The notes beneath the pieces were generated by a model. The model was not told the origin of the DNA. It ran no database searches and saw only the letters and a list, made by a program, of their open reading frames with translations. Below, in pieces: positions 1-8,290 of a stretch of 64,000 nucleotides of DNA (positions within the stretch are counted from its first letter, which is position 1; each line of letters starts with the position of its first letter). The position numbers and the translations under genes are program-made. This stretch comes from UBA6022 sp038319685 (GTDB lineage Bacteria > Patescibacteriota > Saccharimonadia > Saccharimonadales > Saccharimonadaceae): positions 1-64,000 of the forward strand of contig JBBQDN010000004.1 in assembly GCA_038319685.1 (NCBI GenBank). Reading direction: 5' to 3'.

Positions 1-755
<755 letters not shown>

Positions 756-804
756 GATGTAATAGCCCGAAGACTATTACGTCTATATAAAATATAGACT
801 GACG

Positions 805-832
805 ATGATATATTGCACAACTAAATTGTCAA
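805..832 (-). promoter_or_regulatory. rRNA promoter P2 (proximal)
   Basis: On the minus strand TTGACA is followed by a 16-nt spacer and TATCAT, about 50-80 nt upstream of the 16S 5' end. Two hairpins (stems GTAATAG/CTATTAC and AGTCTATA/TATAGACT) lie between it and the rRNA, as expected for a processed rRNA leader. Confidence 0.7.
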
Positions 833-898
833 AGTACGCAATCATCTGTTTAGCTCCACAGCATTTGTTATCGCACTTGGGCGATCAGACTGAGATTA

Positions 899-928
899 AT
901 CATACCTCACGATTGCCACTGACGTCAA
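899..928 (-). promoter_or_regulatory. rRNA promoter P1 (distal)
   Basis: On the minus strand TTGACG, an 18-nt spacer and TATGAT form a good sigma-70 promoter about 140 nt upstream of the 16S 5' end. It stands in tandem with the proximal promoter, the usual layout of rRNA operons. Confidence 0.7.
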
Positions 929-941
929 GGGTAATCTTTGG

Positions 942-1373
942 TTATTTTGTAGCCAAAAAGACAACTAGACCAATAATACCACCGAGCATAGCTCCGGCAA
1001 GTACTTCTATAGGGGTGTGACCCTTTGCGGCCCGCGGCAACCTAATACTACTTTTCTGCTCTTTAATAAGCTGCTGAATCGCAAGTCCTTGTTCACCTGA
1101 AGACCGTCGTACCATCATCGCATCATACATGACAATACCGGCAAAAAGTGCCCCGAGGCCAAAGAGACCTGAGTCAAAACCGTCCCTAAAACCGATAACA
1201 ACAACCAGCGCCATTACCGTCGCACTGTGTGCACTTGGCATATTTCCCGAAAGATAAAGCTGTCTCACGTGATCAAAGCTCCGGTTTTTAATAGCAATCA
1301 GTAGGTATTTGACACCCTGGGCGATTAGCCACGCTGCAATAATCGCCACAAAATAAGGTGTCAAGATTGTCAT
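942..1373 (-). CDS. divergent PAP2 family membrane protein (DUF212/YuiD-like)
   Basis: A 143-residue, very hydrophobic protein with about four membrane segments. It matches the divergent PAP2 (acid phosphatase/vanadium haloperoxidase-related) family: a PSAHSA motif near residue 47 stands where classical PAP2 enzymes have PSGH, and a KGHTPIEV motif with a histidine lies near the C-terminus. The family is probably a membrane phosphatase acting on lipid or isoprenoid phosphates, but no substrate is known. It starts one base after the gyrA stop codon, so it is the last gene of a gyrB-gyrA-PAP2 operon. Length (about 145 aa) is normal for the family. Confidence 0.85.
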   Translation of the reverse strand: MTILTPYFVAIIAAWLIAQGVKYLLIAIKNRSFDHVRQLYLSGNMPSAHSATVMALVVVIGFRDGFDSGLFGLGALFAGIVMYDAMMVRRSSGEQGLAIQQLIKEQKSSIRLPRAAKGHTPIEVLAGAMLGGIIGLVVFLATK

Positions 1374-1374
1374 A

Positions 1375-3900
1375 CTATTCCTCGTCCTCTTCGACGATAA
1401 TCGCCTGCTGTTCGGGCATCAGTCCAATCGAGGAAACACCGTCACCGTCGGCGAGACGCATGATACGCACACCCTGTGTTGTTCGTCCGAGCGTTGGAAT
1501 ATCTTTCAACCCAACACGGATAGTTTGTCCATTATTCGATATCATCAAGACCTCACTGGCATCTGGCTCAAGAGTACGAACCGTAATGATCGGACCGGTC
1601 TTTGCTGTCACGACGGCAGCTTTGATACCAACACCACCCCTTTTGTGACTTGGGAAGTTTGTCACCTTTGTTGCCTTGCCGTAGCCTTTTTGACTGATCA
1701 CAAGTAGCGAGAGACTGTCGTCGTCAACAATATCCATACCAACAACATTGTCATTTGGACGAAGGCGTACACCACGTACACCACGAGCTGATCGTCCCAT
1801 AGGTCGGGCATCTACCTCGTTAAATCGAACAGCCTGACCAGCAGATGTTGATATAATAACATCGTTCTCGCCCGTTGTCTTTTTTATCCATCGCAGTTCA
1901 TCACCATCGTCTAGTTTGATCGCGATCAAGCCATTTGTACGAATATTAGCGTAGTCCTTAAGAGGAGTCTTTTTAATGGTTCCCTTAATTGTCGCCATGA
2001 ATAGATAGCCATCATCTTTGGCATCCTTAGCATGACGAATAATCGATGTAATTTTCTCTTCAGGCTGCAATTGCAGAAGATTCACTGCAGCAACGCCCTT
2101 TGCTTGGAGCCCGGCAGCGGGCACTTCGTATGCTTTAAGACGGAAGATACGACCTTTATTCGTAAAGAACAGTAAGTAATCGTGAGTACTGGCCGGTACC
2201 AACTGGTCGATAATGTCCTCTTCCTTGGTGGTCATGCCGCGTTTACCCTTACCACCCCTGTTCTGGCGACGGTATTCACTCACAAGCGTACGCTTGATAT
2301 AGTTTTCTGTTGTGAGAAGTATAACGCTTTCTTCTTCAGGGATAAGCTCTTCATCACTAAACTTTCCAAGTTCATGATTAATCATCTGGCTACGACGCTC
2401 GTCACCAAATTTCTCTTTCATTTCGATCAGTTCTTCCTTAATAATACGAAGAATTTCAGATTCATCAGCAAGGATTGCTTCAAGCTTACCAATAAGCACA
2501 AGTAGTTCTTTTAGTTCATTTTCAATCTTGTCGCGTTCAAGCCCTGTTAAACGACGTAGCTGCATTGCAAGAATTGCCTGGGCTTGAATCTCAGAAAGAC
2601 CGAACACATTGATCAAACCAGCCTGAGCTTCTTCGCTCGTCTTGCTTGCACGAATCAACTTGATAACCTCATCGATATGATCAAGCGCAATTTTATACCC
2701 TTCAAGAATATGTGCGCGAGCTTTGGCGGCTTTTAGCTCAAACTCAGTTCGTCGACGAACGACGATACGACGATGTTTGATAAATTCATCAAGAATTTCA
2801 TGCAGTCCAAGTACTTTTGGCTGGATACCATCAATCAATGCCAGCATGTTGTAATGAAAACTCGTTTGCAGCGCCGTTAACTTAAACAGTTGGTTCAAAA
2901 CTTTCTTTGGATAGGCGTCCTTACGGAGCTCAACAACAACACGAACCTTGCCGCGAGCACTCTCATCACGAAGGTCGCTGATAAGAATCTTCTTGTCTTT
3001 GTGCAATTCAGCGATCTTTTCAATCAGTGTTGCTTTATTTACACCATATGGCATTTCAGTGATAATGATGTGACTACGACCCTTCTTGGTCTCTTCGATA
3101 TTCGTGACAGCACGCACCATGACGCTTCCACGTCCAGTTTGATACGCCTGCTTCATAGGGCTTCCTCCATAAACAATCGCTCCGGTTGGAAAATCTGGAC
3201 CTTTGACATACTGCAAAAGATCATCAACTGTTGTTGTGTCGGGATTATCAATCAAATGAATCGTCGCATCAACAAGTTCACCAAGGTTGTGTGGCGGAAT
3301 GTTTGTCGCCATACCTACTGCGATACCAATCTGACCATTTAATAGCAGGTTCGGTAGTTTTGCAGGCAGCACAGACGGCTCTTGTTCGCTACCGTCGTAG
3401 TTGTCACGAAAATCAACCGTATCTTTATCAAGATCAGTCAAAAGCTCATTACCAGCACGACCTAGTCGGGCCTCTGTGTAACGGCTCGCAGCGGGTGGAT
3501 CTCCGTCCATCGAACCATAGTTACCCTGTCCATTTACAAGTGGGTAACGCATCACCCAATCCTGAGCTAAACGAACCATCGAAAAGTAGATCGATGAATC
3601 TCCGTGTGGGTGATACTTCCCCATGACGTCACCAACGATACGAGCACTCTTGAGGAAGCGACCGCCTGGTCGGAGGTTCTGCTCACCCATACTATAAAGA
3701 ATTCGGCGATGAACTGGTTTCATACCGTCACGCACATCTGGAAGCGCACGATCAATAATCACACTCATTGAATAGCGCAGGAAGCTATCTTCCATAACAT
3801 TCTCAACAGATTGGTTCTCGACTAGTCGCGAGTGAGTCTGTGTTGCAATCACTTCGCCCTCGATCGAGGCATCATTTACATCCATAATCTCGTCATCCAT
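1375..3900 (-). CDS. gyrA: DNA gyrase subunit A
   Basis: Breakage-reunion subunit of DNA gyrase, which introduces negative supercoils together with GyrB. The 841-residue protein has the winged-helix/tower region with catalytic Tyr141 in SRYTEARL, and a C-terminal beta-pinwheel whose GyrA-box reads QNRGGKG, which marks gyrase rather than topoisomerase IV. The quinolone-determining segment reads GDSSIYFSMV: the Ser equivalent to E. coli Ser83 is present, but the usual acidic residue (E. coli Asp87) is Phe106. The gene lies 2 nt downstream of gyrB and is clearly in the same operon. Confidence 0.97.
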   Translation of the reverse strand: MDDEIMDVNDASIEGEVIATQTHSRLVENQSVENVMEDSFLRYSMSVIIDRALPDVRDGMKPVHRRILYSMGEQNLRPGGRFLKSARIVGDVMGKYHPHGDSSIYFSMVRLAQDWVMRYPLVNGQGNYGSMDGDPPAASRYTEARLGRAGNELLTDLDKDTVDFRDNYDGSEQEPSVLPAKLPNLLLNGQIGIAVGMATNIPPHNLGELVDATIHLIDNPDTTTVDDLLQYVKGPDFPTGAIVYGGSPMKQAYQTGRGSVMVRAVTNIEETKKGRSHIIITEMPYGVNKATLIEKIAELHKDKKILISDLRDESARGKVRVVVELRKDAYPKKVLNQLFKLTALQTSFHYNMLALIDGIQPKVLGLHEILDEFIKHRRIVVRRRTEFELKAAKARAHILEGYKIALDHIDEVIKLIRASKTSEEAQAGLINVFGLSEIQAQAILAMQLRRLTGLERDKIENELKELLVLIGKLEAILADESEILRIIKEELIEMKEKFGDERRSQMINHELGKFSDEELIPEEESVILLTTENYIKRTLVSEYRRQNRGGKGKRGMTTKEEDIIDQLVPASTHDYLLFFTNKGRIFRLKAYEVPAAGLQAKGVAAVNLLQLQPEEKITSIIRHAKDAKDDGYLFMATIKGTIKKTPLKDYANIRTNGLIAIKLDDGDELRWIKKTTGENDVIISTSAGQAVRFNEVDARPMGRSARGVRGVRLRPNDNVVGMDIVDDDSLSLLVISQKGYGKATKVTNFPSHKRGGVGIKAAVVTAKTGPIITVRTLEPDASEVLMISNNGQTIRVGLKDIPTLGRTTQGVRIMRLADGDGVSSIGLMPEQQAIIVEEDEE

Positions 3901-3902
3901 AA

Positions 3903-5882
3903 TTAAATATCCAAATCCTCTAGACTGAGTGATTTCGCACGACTTTGAATAAAGCTTTTACGTAAATCAACTTGGTCACCCATTAACTTTGTAAAAATTG
4001 CATCACTTGCTTCGGCATCTTTGACCTTTACCTGAATCAAAACACGATTCTCGGGGTTCATAGTCGTGTCCCATAGTTGCTCAGCATCCATCTCACCAAG
4101 ACCTTTGTATCGCTGCAGTAGCGTAATACCTGCCTGCTTTGTAAAATCAGCTGTTTCGTCAATGACGACACCCTTTGCACGTCGTTCTGCAATCATTCGC
4201 TGCAGAATTTCATCACGCTCTTCGTCACTATAAGCATATTCCTTTTTCGTGCCTTGTCGTAATAAGAACAACGGTGGTTTCGCAAGATAGACATATCCCC
4301 CGTCAATAACTTCTTGCATGTAACGAAAGAAGAACGTCAGGAGTAGCGTCGAGATATGGCTCCCATCGACATCGGCGTCGGTCATGATAATGATACGGTG
4401 ATAGCGGAGGCCGTTTATGTCGAATTGATCACTTATACCAACACCCATCGCTTTAATCAGACTGACAATTTCGTTATTATTAAGCATTCGATCAAGTCGA
4501 GCGCGTTCAACATTCAGCACTTTACCGCGTAGTGGTAGAATTGCCTGAGTCTTACTGTCACGGCCACTTTTGGCAGATCCACCCGCTGAATCGCCCTCGA
4601 CGATGTAGAGTTCTGAATCCGCTGGGTTTTTGCTCGAGCAATCAGATAATTTACCTGGAAGACTCAGGCCATCAAGCGCACCCTTCCGGATAACATTATC
4701 CCGTGCTGCACGTGCTGCTTTGCGAGCACGAGCCGCAAGCAGTGATTTACCAACAATTTTCTTGGCTACCGCTGGGTTTTCATCCAAATAATAAGAAAAG
4801 TACTCATTCATCACCTGTTCAACATAGCGACGGACCTCAGGGTTACCTAGTTTATTCTTTGTCTGTCCTTCAAATTGAGGATCAGGTAACTTAACGAGGA
4901 TAATCGCCGTTAATCCTTCACGGATATCATCACCACTAAGGTTTTCTTCCTTTTCCTTCAAAAGTCCGCTCTTGCGTGCGTAGTCATTAATAACACGCGT
5001 CATCGCCGAACGGAATCCGATCACGTGCGTTCCGCCATCAGGGGTAAGGACGTTGTTTGCGAATGGCTTCACTGTTTCGACGAATGTTTCGTTATATTGA
5101 ATTGCCACTTCGACCATTGATTCTTCGACTTGGCGCTCGACATAAAAGATACTGTCACTCACGACATCTTTACCGATGTTAAGATGTTTGACATAACTCT
5201 GGATACCGCCCTCAAAATAGAATGCAGCTCGATCATTTGTTCGCTCGTCACGAACAGAAACATAGACACCCTTTGTCAGGTATGCCTGGTGGCGAAGATA
5301 GTTAACAACCCATTTGTAATCAAATTCGATTGTTTCTTTGAAAATTGTTGGGTCTGGATAAAATGTAATCGATGTGCCGTTAGCTGTCGATTTGCCGACA
5401 ACCTTGATATCGCCCTGGGATACTCCGAGTGCAAATTCTTGACGATACAACTTGCCGTCCCGACTCACCTCCGCGATCAATTTAGTTGAAAGCGCGTTTA
5501 CGACACTCGAACCAACTCCGTGAAGTCCTGATGACACTTTATAGCCGCCGCCGCCGAACTTACCGCCTGCGTGGAGAACAGTTAGAACGGTTTCAAGCGT
5601 ACTCTTACCTGTTTTAACATTCTTATCAACTGGGATGCCACGTCCATCATCAACAATTGTTATGCCTCCGTCGGCAAGAATCGTAACAGTCACCTTGCTC
5701 GCATACCCCGCAATTGCTTCATCAATACAGTTATCGGCGATCTCCTTAATAAGATGGTGAACACCATCATACCCGGTACTACCGATATACATACCCGGAC
5801 GCTTACGGACTGGTTCGAGCCCTTCAAGCACTTGAATTTGCGACCCATCATAGGAGCCATCATCTATTTTTTGTTTAGCCAT
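3903..5882 (-). CDS. gyrB: DNA gyrase subunit B
   Basis: ATPase subunit of DNA gyrase. The GHKL ATP site is seen as DNCIDEAIAG (residues 50-59), DDGRGIP (78-84) and the HGVGSSVVNALS lid. The TOPRIM metal-binding motif EGDSAGG is at 429-435, with DADVDGSHI further on and the C-terminal QRYKGLGEM segment. At 659 residues it is the short form without the large insert of proteobacterial GyrB. First gene of the gyrB-gyrA-PAP2 operon, with its own promoter about 45 nt upstream of the ATG. Confidence 0.97.
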   Translation of the reverse strand: MAKQKIDDGSYDGSQIQVLEGLEPVRKRPGMYIGSTGYDGVHHLIKEIADNCIDEAIAGYASKVTVTILADGGITIVDDGRGIPVDKNVKTGKSTLETVLTVLHAGGKFGGGGYKVSSGLHGVGSSVVNALSTKLIAEVSRDGKLYRQEFALGVSQGDIKVVGKSTANGTSITFYPDPTIFKETIEFDYKWVVNYLRHQAYLTKGVYVSVRDERTNDRAAFYFEGGIQSYVKHLNIGKDVVSDSIFYVERQVEESMVEVAIQYNETFVETVKPFANNVLTPDGGTHVIGFRSAMTRVINDYARKSGLLKEKEENLSGDDIREGLTAIILVKLPDPQFEGQTKNKLGNPEVRRYVEQVMNEYFSYYLDENPAVAKKIVGKSLLAARARKAARAARDNVIRKGALDGLSLPGKLSDCSSKNPADSELYIVEGDSAGGSAKSGRDSKTQAILPLRGKVLNVERARLDRMLNNNEIVSLIKAMGVGISDQFDINGLRYHRIIIMTDADVDGSHISTLLLTFFFRYMQEVIDGGYVYLAKPPLFLLRQGTKKEYAYSDEERDEILQRMIAERRAKGVVIDETADFTKQAGITLLQRYKGLGEMDAEQLWDTTMNPENRVLIQVKVKDAEASDAIFTKLMGDQVDLRKSFIQSRAKSLSLEDLDI

Positions 5883-5927
5883 AGTACCCTCACTTATTCA
5901 GACGTTTCTGCTATTTACAATAGTACC

Positions 5928-5956
5928 ATTATACCGAATAAATTGTGTTCACTCAA
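5928..5956 (-). promoter_or_regulatory. gyrB operon promoter
   Basis: TTGAGT, a 17-nt spacer and a consensus TATAAT on the minus strand, giving a leader of about 40 nt. It stands back to back with the promoter of the divergent surface-protein gene; only four bases separate the two -35 boxes. Confidence 0.8.
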
Positions 5957-5960
5957 GCTA

Positions 5961-5990
5961 TTGTACTGAACATATTTCTTATGCTATTAT
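5961..5990 (+). promoter_or_regulatory. promoter of the LPHTG surface-protein gene
   Basis: TTGTAC, an 18-nt spacer and TATTAT preceded by TGC (extended -10). The leader is about 35 nt. It is divergent from the gyrB promoter, so one regulator or local supercoiling could affect both. Confidence 0.65.
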
Positions 5991-6030
5991 TGACCCCAAG
6001 AGGTATAAAAATAAAAAGGCTCTACAAAAA

Positions 6031-7641
6031 ATGTTTAAAAAGTTAATTTCAAACCTCAATTTTAGTCCGGCTCTGGTTGGACAGCTTGGGTTTTATGCCA
6101 AAAGGTTGAAAAAAGAAGAAGCAACAAGGCGTGTTGGTCTTATTTTTGTCGCCCTAGCACTTGTTGTGCAGTCTTTCGCCGTCTTCTCCCCCCCAGAGTC
6201 AGCCAATGCAACAAGCGGTAATAATATTATCTATGGTGGTGTCCGTGATAAAAATGATCTTATCAACATCTACGATCGAAATTCTGACAGCGCTGGCCAC
6301 GGAGATCTACAACAAATATATAGTTACTTCGGGATTAGCCGGCAAGATATTATCAATGGATCAATCTCGACATTCAACTCACGTGATCAAAACTCAACGA
6401 TTCAGAGCGTTGGACGTTCAACCTATTCATGGCAACGTGATCCACACGCCATTCCAGGAACGTCTACGACTGTCTATTCAAGTCTGACCTATAAATTTGA
6501 TTCTCTTCCCTATACGATCAAGAATGGTTCATCGTACCGCGCATTAATCGGCCATAGAGCATCCGATGGTGGGTGGTTCGCAATTATGCTCGACTGTGGT
6601 AATGCTGCATTCGTTAGTCTACCGCCACCACCACCGCCACCTGTCATTCCAGCCGCAACTTGTTCAGGACTGACGCTTACGGCAATCGGTCGTACGTCAA
6701 TAAAGCTAACCGGGGCTGGTGAAGTGAAGAATGGTGCGACAATCACCGCGTACCGATACGAAGTACGAAATACCAGTGGTGCCACCGCCTCTACCCAGCG
6801 CATCACGACAAGTGCCAATACTTCATCTGTTACTATCGACTTAAAAACTGACGGTAACTACACTGCCTCAGTTGTTGTGGAAACAAGCATCGGCGATAAA
6901 ACGAGCGACTCGTGTAAAAGTTCTGTGACGATAAGCCCTGAGCCACGTTGTAAATTATATCCTACTTTTGTCGAAAGTAGTTCTGAATGTAAACCCTGTG
7001 AAAACGACAAAACGATCTGGTACAAGGACAAAAAATGTACCTCAAAGTTTGATATTAATAAAACAGTAAGGAACGTTACGCAGCTTGTTGATAACGCCAA
7101 CAACACAACAGCCACGCCAGGTGACACGCTCGAATATACACTCACGGTGAAAAATACCGGTAACACGAGCGATGCCTACACTATGAGAGATAACATCGGT
7201 GATGTTCTCGAATACGCCGATCTCGTCGATAATGGTGGAGGTATTCTTATCACCGCTGGCCCCAACATACTTGTTGAGAAAGTCGGAACAATCGCCTGGT
7301 CGGCAATGACGATAAAACCCGGACAGACAGTGACTAAAATTGTTAGTGTAAAGGTAAAAGCGGTTATTCCACCAACTCCTCAAAGTAGAAGTAATCCTGA
7401 ATCATACAACTGTCGAATGGTGAATGATTTTGCTGGTAACAATACAATCGTCATGGTTGATTGTCCAAAAGAAAAAATTATCGAACAAGTTGTGACCGAG
7501 CTTCCCCACACTGGTGCAAGCGAGAATATCCTTTTCGCTGCCGGCGTACTCGCAATCGCGACCTATTTCTACGCACGCACGCGACAAGTCAAAAAAGAAA
7601 TTAGACTCATTCGTCGAGATCTAAATAGCGGTACAATTTAA
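6031..7641 (+). CDS. LPXTG-anchored surface protein with DUF11-like repeat
   Basis: A 536-residue exported protein. A long basic N-terminal region precedes a hydrophobic signal segment (about residues 38-58, ending SANATSG). A proline run (PPPPPPP, near 198) separates an N-terminal domain of unknown function from a fibronectin-like region. A DUF11-type segment follows (around 365-430, with PGDTLEYTLTVKNTGN). The C-terminus has a textbook sortase signal: LPHTG, a hydrophobic span and a long basic tail. The tail after the membrane span is longer (about 20 residues) than in Firmicutes. It probably sits on the cell wall and is anchored by a sortase; the sortase at 49.5-50.4 kb is atypical, so another enzyme may do this. 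Function unknown; adhesion to the host is a guess. Confidence 0.8.
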   Translation: MFKKLISNLNFSPALVGQLGFYAKRLKKEEATRRVGLIFVALALVVQSFAVFSPPESANATSGNNIIYGGVRDKNDLINIYDRNSDSAGHGDLQQIYSYFGISRQDIINGSISTFNSRDQNSTIQSVGRSTYSWQRDPHAIPGTSTTVYSSLTYKFDSLPYTIKNGSSYRALIGHRASDGGWFAIMLDCGNAAFVSLPPPPPPPVIPAATCSGLTLTAIGRTSIKLTGAGEVKNGATITAYRYEVRNTSGATASTQRITTSANTSSVTIDLKTDGNYTASVVVETSIGDKTSDSCKSSVTISPEPRCKLYPTFVESSSECKPCENDKTIWYKDKKCTSKFDINKTVRNVTQLVDNANNTTATPGDTLEYTLTVKNTGNTSDAYTMRDNIGDVLEYADLVDNGGGILITAGPNILVEKVGTIAWSAMTIKPGQTVTKIVSVKVKAVIPPTPQSRSNPESYNCRMVNDFAGNNTIVMVDCPKEKIIEQVVTELPHTGASENILFAAGVLAIATYFYARTRQVKKEIRLIRRDLNSGTI

Positions 7642-7661
7642 TAATATAGTTAGGGATCGAT

Positions 7662-8240
7662 ATGAGTGATAGTTCTGAGAAAATAACATTTGGTCATGAG
7701 CATAAGACAAACCCTGAAGCCCTTGAGCAAGCGGCTATTGAATATAGGGAGCACCTACGAGACGAACACGAGAAAGCTGGTGAGAAATCTAAAGATAGTC
7801 TTGAAGAAGCACGTCACGAAGCACTGGAGAATGCACAAAGTATTGAGCAAGGAAAGACCCGTGAGCATGATCACAACGTCTCTCCGGCCGAACGTCGCAA
7901 AGACGGACCGATTAGTAGGTCAGAACGTGAAGCAAGCTATCAGGCAACAATGAAACAAGTTCGTAGCGAGTTATCACCTTCAAGCCGTGCTTTTAGTAAA
8001 GTAATCCATAACAAAACTGTCGAAAAAGTCAGTGACGCTGTCGGTGCGACGATCGCCCGACCAAATGCCATCCTATCGGGTGCAATTGCTGCCTTTGTAT
8101 TGACTCTTGGCGTCTATCTGGTTGCCAAACAATACGGGTATCCTCTTTCGGGATTCGAGAGTATCGCATCATTTGCACTCGGCTGGGTTATTGGTATAGT
8201 TTTTGACTATCTACGTGTCATGATCACTGGCAAAAAATAA
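7662..8240 (+). CDS. small membrane protein with charged N-terminal region
   Basis: I do not recognise a family. The 192-residue product has a long, highly charged, Glu/Lys/His-rich region (1-120) likely to be helical or disordered, followed by two hydrophobic segments (about 134-153 and 163-185). It begins 20 nt after the LPHTG protein gene with an AGGGA ribosome-binding site and is probably co-transcribed. A shared terminator lies right after it. It may support the envelope protein encoded upstream, but nothing in the sequence shows how. Confidence 0.6.
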   Translation: MSDSSEKITFGHEHKTNPEALEQAAIEYREHLRDEHEKAGEKSKDSLEEARHEALENAQSIEQGKTREHDHNVSPAERRKDGPISRSEREASYQATMKQVRSELSPSSRAFSKVIHNKTVEKVSDAVGATIARPNAILSGAIAAFVLTLGVYLVAKQYGYPLSGFESIASFALGWVIGIVFDYLRVMITGKK

Positions 8241-8259
8241 CAAATCACTCTACTCATGT

Positions 8260-8290
8260 AAATCTCTCCCCGTACAGTGGAGATTTTTAT
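8260..8290. terminator. bidirectional terminator
   Basis: AAATCTC/GGAGATTT hairpin with T-runs on both sides, placed between the convergent ends of the 192-aa gene and the VirD4-like gene. Confidence 0.75.
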
